The notes under the pieces: generated by a model | What the model saw: only the letters and a program-made list of their open reading frames with translations | The model's database searches: none | What the model was told of the DNA's origin: nothing | Made by a program: the position numbers and the translations under genes | Assembly (NCBI GenBank): GCA_025266875.1 | Contig: JALLLT010000007.1 | Location: 992,001 to 1,056,000 of the forward strand | Origin: Fennellomyces sp. T-0311 | Taxonomy: Eukaryota; Mucoromycota; Mucoromycetes; Mucorales; Lichtheimiaceae | Length of the DNA: 64,000 nucleotides | Direction: 5' to 3' | Shown: positions 59,201 through 64,000 of the stretch, piece after piece | Numbering within the stretch: position 1 is the first letter of the stretch | Layout: the number at the start of each line of letters is the position of its first letter

Positions 59201-59721
59201 AATAAAGTAAGTAGTTACTCAGAGTAATTTGTCGCATAGTACATTGTAGCAATGGCCAAGAATAATGTTGCTGATTTGACGATACGCATTTAGATAAAGC
59301 ATTGTTGGCTTTAGCTATTTATAGCGCATTGAGAGGATGATTCTTTTGACTAGAATGCCACGCATTTATATGACGCAGATAAAAATTCAAGTGCTGCATG
59401 ACTTACTGTTGTATTTAGTTGCTTTACTAACGCGAAAAGAACACTTAATCAGTGGTACTATTGTCGCAAAGTATATATCACTTCCCACACCACTTGGCTC
59501 TATTATATAAGGGGATATGTAAGGCTTTTGCTTTCCATGATATTATGTTTAAGAACCAAGCCATTCGTGCTATTTCATCATCGCATGGAATATCTATCAT
59601 TAGTTTCTTACTTCTGTTACGTCCCAGATTTTACGCAAAACATAAAGATTCATATTTATCGATGACAACTGGATACATATACGTCATAAAGAGAGGACAC
59701 AGAATGTATATATTATATCTG
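56266..59721. other. 3.4-kb gene-poor AT-rich stretch
   Basis: No confident gene on either strand. Only the stretch 57718-58272, listed next, looks partly coding. The part 58280-59440 is especially AT-rich with dense stops. Confidence 0.4.
57718..58272 (+). pseudogene. Possible decayed Leu-rich protein fragment
   Basis: Two plus-strand frames in succession are Leu-rich: NVELLNLTVTAIVRSLSVPV with LMQLAILLNSESQLLNSPEH, then after a TGA SGLTSLSLQRGQIRNQAINC, IMKLLGGQYRRLKIQPGNLR and FSLNNLYRLELYRHFQSLLQ. The spacing loosely recalls LRR segments such as those of the F-box gene 1.5 kb further on. No aligned match was found, so this is tentative. Confidence 0.2.
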
Positions 59722-61608
59722 TTACCATTGATCTTCTATAACTGCTTCGTAGTTGGAATCCTTCCGCGTCACATAAGGCTTTGGTCCATCGACACGGCTA
59801 TCGTAGTTTACAATTAGCCGATAGCCACTGCCAATACTCTCGGTAACACTTTGGCACTCCAAGTTCATGTCGTCGTACTTTAAAACGGGGCAATCACCGA
59901 TCCACCGTTCAAATGGCCAAAAGTAGTCTGCATAAAAGTCCAGTTTTTCAAGGAACGGGAAGTCGATTGAAGGGATATCTTCCCAGTCCCAGTATTTGTC
60001 TATCTGGGTAGCATCATATTTATCCTTGTAGCGTAAGGAAACATTCAACGTTTTGAGCGTTTTGCTGGCCTTGGCGATATCATTCGCAACGACTACCGGA
60101 TCAAAAATACCATCGATTTCCAAATGTTGCAGTCCCTTTGGAGTACAATCTGAATCAGCAAAGGCCGGAAATGATTCAACAGGATAATTGGCAACGGTGA
60201 TCTGCCGAATATTGGTGCACTCGTCCATTATGCGTTGTAGACCTCCCGCCATATATTCAGTTATACGTAGATAAACGAGGAGCGGAAAGAGGCGAATGAG
60301 AGATCCGAAAAAGTCAGGTTCTTCGACTAGAAAGTCAAACTCGGATGAATGACCGCCAATGGATAGATGGGTAATCGTTGTAGGTTCTACTTGTTTCAGA
60401 CGATTGTAATTGAGCGGAAGAGCGAATAAAAATGTGTGATACTTCAAATGCTTGAGATGGCGGCACGACTCTAGAACTTGATGTAACGGAATATACAACT
60501 CACAATTATCGGTTGTTAGATCTAGGTCTTCCAATTTGATGCGATCAAGTATTCGCTTGATGTGAAGCACATACTGAGTTTCTGCTTTGTCAGGGACCGA
60601 TCCTGTTATATTTCTGTTAGCGTAGCTATAGTATCAATGGCTAGTCCAGTGCTTACCAAAACCGACAAGATTTTTGAATTCTCCATCACCAATTGAAGTT
60701 AAAAGGTCTTGCAGAAAAATGGGATTGCTAGTGCCGTTTCTTATGACGATTTTTTCAACAAATGGCTTAATTTCTTGGAAAGTAGAGATATTCATATCTT
60801 TGTCGGGAGTATCCACAGTGATCACGTGCCATGCTTCTGGACACTGAAGTATGCGTTTCTTCCAGCCTTCAGAAACATTCATACTATTCACCAGGCTAGT
60901 GATGTCGAGGTGTCGTAGAATGCTAGAGGCTACTTCCATAGGGAGTTGCAATATAAAGTCATAGCGTTGCATTCGATCGATTCGCTGTTGTAGATCGTCC
61001 ATACGTTGGATAAGTAGACTCTTGTCATATCGATCAGATGATAGTGGTTCTTCATAGGTTTCCATGGCTTTCTTGCTTTTGCCTTGCATCTCATATACAC
61101 TTCCAGCGCGTAAATAGCCGATCGGGAATAATGGCAGCAGTTTCATCATAAGCTTCGCAACTTCGAGAGCATCGCCAAGTCTCCCGGCTTTTGCAAGTTC
61201 GGAAGCTTCCTGGTCAAATAGGTGGATGTTATCGTGGATTGACTTCTGCAACGTTTCTGTACTGCCAGGTTCGGAGTGCTGAGGAAGCCCTCCTATTATG
61301 TACTCCCAGTATGCTTTTGCAAAGTTACTTTGGATAAGGTGAATCTGCGCTTTACGCTGGTAGCCGTAGTATGAGTATTTTTCGAGCTTCTTCATACTCT
61401 CCGAATACTGCAGTGCCGAATCATAGTTGTGGTTTGCCACAGCAGCATGTAACAAAGTGTCGAGGCGTTGAAGGCGATTGAATGAATAATCCTCAGGTGG
61501 TGACGCTGCATCTGTATTGTGGTCATCGTTGCGTACTTGCTGTCTTTGTAGATGTTGCGTTCGTTGGAATATAAGTAGAGCTTCGTTATTTGCCGAAGAC
61601 ATCGACAT
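59722..61608 (-). CDS. F-box protein with N-terminal TPR-like helices and C-terminal LRR-like region
   Basis: Exons 61608-60657 and 60602-59722 join in phase (NLVGF|GSVPDKAE) to 610 aa. N-terminal helical pairs resemble TPR units: LLHAAVANHNYDSALQYSES, YYGYQRKAQIHLIQSNFAKA, AKAGRLGDALEVAKLMMKLL and GYLRAGSVYEMQGKSKKAME (residues about 50-190). The F-box follows at 217-262 (FILQLPMEVASSILRHLDIT, SLVNSMNVSEGWKKRILQCP, EAWHVI). Then come repeats with Leu spacing (LEDLDLTTDNC, LKHLKYHTFL, LQHLEIDGIF, LKTLNVSLRYK, LEKLDFYADY). F-box proteins hand substrates to SCF ubiquitin ligases; the LRR part would choose the target. A decayed paralogue lies at 38071-39851 on the other strand. Confidence 0.85.
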
Positions 61609-62738
61609 CTTTCTAGAGAAAGAATGAAGGCGGAGATATATACCAAAGTATCCATTGTTTAAATGGTTAGCATTTCTGTGGCGCAGTTCGTGATCTTATC
61701 AGCTTCGTTGCTTATAAGTTACACAGTCCACGTGAATCAAGGCTTATCTCCTGCGCTACTACAGTTCTAGCTGCTTTGTACCAGTAATAGTATTGCTACT
61801 GTGGTGTCCAGCTGTAGGTGTTGACGTAATGTGCAACAGTCTTCTTTATGTTGTTAGGAAGACCAGTTGCTGTCGCTGAGAAACTCCGCAGCATCATGTA
61901 CTACATTGTGGAAATGGATCCAGAAAGTTCTCATGGATCCTCGGATACTGGCCAGTACCACAACTGAGAGTTGAAAGCTGTATTTTTAACCGAAGCCTAG
62001 CCATCTGTGAGGCAACAACCCATCGCGATGCCTAAAGATATGTTCTGTACATTCAATCTTGATCAAAATAATTAACAATTTGAAAATGGTACTCGACTCT
62101 ATGCAAAAAGCTATCTAAAACCAGTTTCCGATGGTTTCGCAGAATTAAAATTCGTTAAACAGGTAAGAGAGTATAAAGTAGTGCTTCATTTTGAACCGAA
62201 TAATGCTAGAACACAGGCTTGCTTCTTGCTGAGTCACATCTAGCGTTAGAATTTGAGAGCTATGTACAAGTTTAAAGTTGTAGTCTCCGTGGCAATTCGT
62301 GTTTGAACTGGTCAATCACACAAACCCTACGCGTTTCAGAATTTTCACGGATCAGCATCCCCAGTTTCGTATTCCGATAAGTGAAAATGCTGAGTGTGGC
62401 TGGTTTAAGGATGGCTCACGGATACATAGGAGAACTCCGCAGTCAGGACTTGATGAAGACTTTATAGACGAATGGCTTTATGCATGCTGCCTGTTTGTTA
62501 AACTTACCTTAAAACTGGTGTGCGGTATCTTTTTATATGATAGTCATCAACACATTACCTCCATTCTAATAAGGCTTGTCATATAATATATGTGCTATAT
62601 GTTGCGATGAAGTGTATAAAAGTGTAGTTGAAGATAAAAAATATTTGATGCACGATAACGTCTATAAAGTCTATATATAATTAAGAAGGAAAAAAGAGAA
62701 ACAAAAAGAGAAAGAGAAATGTGTAATAAAAAGTGCAT
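61609..62738. other. No confident gene
   Basis: 5' flank of the F-box gene then AT-rich sequence. A plus-strand frame at 62299-62586 (TNPTRFRIFTDQHPQFRIPI) is protein-like at its start but has no motif. Confidence 0.35.
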
Positions 62739-64000
62739 TTACGCTGGATAATAGCGAGTATATGGATGGTAGCCGTTGCGCGTTGTGTTTTGACGTCTTC
62801 GTACATTGCGATGCTGATGGATTACTCTCAAGTATCGATCGGTGTTGTTGCTTTGAAACGCATTGTCGAACACTTGTCGCTGGTTAGGGGGTAGCATATT
62901 TCTATATGCTTCCCGATCCTGCTGGAGTTGACGCAGCGAGCCTTGCAGTTCTTGAAGTGCTCGCTGATACTGCTGGTACGACTGGAGTAGACTCTCTTCA
63001 GCGTTTCCCATACGGGTAAACAAGTCATCTTCAGCTGCAACAGCTGGTTCCTCGTCATCGTCATCAATAACAATGACTTCACCGTCATTATCGTCAACTA
63101 CTTCGGTTTCTTCATCATCGTCCGAATTCTCGTCATCCCCGTAGTCCACTAGCAAGAGCTGGTCATCATCTTCATCCTCATCAGCAAGGTCATTTTCTAA
63201 CGCAGGCTGATTGATTGATGGATCTAGAGGTTGGGTTGAAGCGGTGATCTTAGCACTGAAGCGCTCTACCTCCATAATGATATTGCATCCAGTTAACATA
63301 CCTTCCTGGATAAAGATATCCACAACGTCTGTAACTGGTAGATTTCTAGGGCGCTGATCGGAATGCTGGTTACGGGGTTGCCAGGGCGGGGGAAGTGCAA
63401 TCAACCGAAAGGGATACTGATTACTCTATATATATATGAGCTATAATCAGAACAACACAAATAATGTAAGCGTCCATATTGCAAACGTACAGGCTTAATT
63501 TGCACATAAGGTATAGTATGAGCACGATGAATGTAAACCTGACGAGCAGCAAAGAGTGCTGTTGATCGTCTATGCTCATTGTACCGGCTAACCAAGTGCT
63601 TACACAGCATAAATTTGCTGGCAGCAAATGATGGGCAACCACATGTCCATTGTGCCAAAGATGGCATGTATACCTCATCTGCATCGTCACGTTCACCGAC
63701 GTCTCGAAGTGTTTCGGTGTGAACCTGCCACGACTTCGCAAACTTCATCTCCCATTGCAATGCCTGGCGTCGATTTATAATCTTCAGCTCAAACTTTGCT
63801 CTTATGAGCGGAAGCTGCTGATTCGTGATTATATATACCAGCATATCGAGTCTTGGCCGAGGAAGGTTAAGGAGAAAATCCCTTTTCAGCACCCTCCACT
63901 GTGCCTCGATCATCATCGTTGTCTTGGCCATTGGGATGTCATCTTCACGAGAGCTGCGAGCCCATCGATTCCACCATAGCGCCTGGTACCAACGGTTGTA
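62739..64000 (-). CDS. SWIM zinc-finger protein derived from a MULE-type transposase, cut by the window edge
   Basis: The frame is open to base 64000, so the N-terminus lies outside. Exons 64000-63491 and 63425-62739 join in phase (QIKP|SNQYPFRLI), giving 398 visible residues. The start YNRWYQALWWNRWARSS and MIEAQWRVLKRDFLLNLPRP then RLDMLVYII match the stretch after the catalytic core of MULE transposases, followed by the SWIM finger CGCPSFAASKFMLCKHLVSR (CxC...C-x-H). The second exon encodes a long acidic region (about 40 Asp/Glu, with repeats of DDE) and a coiled coil (LLQSYQQYQRALQELQGSLR). The acidic tail, the well-kept intron and the lack of stops suggest a host gene that was domesticated, but an intact transposon is possible. 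The catalytic part cannot be seen. Confidence 0.65.

Noticed and set aside
59452..59817. Plus-strand 121-codon frame overlapping the 3' end of the F-box gene
   Set aside because: Its last part is antisense to the F-box gene and its first part is hydrophobic AT-rich sequence without a motif.
1..64000. tRNA genes
   Set aside because: I looked for GGTTCGAATCC-type B boxes with a matching A box and acceptor stem and saw none; a covariance-model search would be decisive.

Overview
The window looks like nuclear DNA of a filamentous early-diverging fungus, most likely Mucoromycota and probably a Mucorales relative. The evidence is short GT-AG introns (about 40-75 nt) that join reading frames cleanly in more than ten genes, AT-rich intergenic DNA, a fungal Zn2Cys6 regulator, a Yop1/REEP membrane shaper, an ARS-binding (Abp2-like) protein, and families I associate with mucoralean genomes (multi-exon PD-(D/E)XK-like proteins, SWIM/MULE-derived proteins, HET-domain proteins). 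The species is not determined. No tRNA, rRNA or CRISPR array was recognised.

Layout. 0-4.6 kb is transposon and repeat DNA: the 3' end of a LINE ORF2, a dimeric minisatellite, a broken Helitron Rep-type ORF and telomere-like sequence. 4.6-10 kb holds a PD-(D/E)XK-like multi-exon gene and a gene with two HNH-like repeats. 12.3-21.4 kb is mostly ordinary genes: Yop1-like, Abp2-like, an alpha-helical protein of unknown function and an LST2/ZFYVE28-like protein. 22.9-28.3 kb is a tandem array of HET-domain genes, one open and two decayed. 30.2-36.6 kb is housekeeping: PhoD-like phosphatase, a CCDC90/Fmp32-type mitochondrial protein, EMC10 and an acidic disordered protein. 38-50.8 kb is again accessory: an F-box/TPR pseudogene, a HET gene with one internal TGA, a truncated HET 5' end, and four copies of a DMT-type transporter in different states of decay with a foldback element among them. 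51.3-56.3 kb is housekeeping: AMPK gamma (Snf4), a Zn2Cys6 factor and a tetraspanin. 56.3-64 kb holds an intact F-box/TPR/LRR gene and a SWIM-finger gene running off the right edge.

How it fits together. Compact conserved genes alternate with islands where three gene families (HET, DMT transporter, F-box/TPR/LRR) are duplicated and then broken. In each family at least one copy is open or nearly so beside decayed copies, which suggests birth-and-death turnover. HET domains are known from fungal non-self recognition and F-box proteins from ubiquitin ligases; any shared pathway here is inference. Exon joins were deduced by eye from splice signals and frame continuity and are not supported by transcript data.
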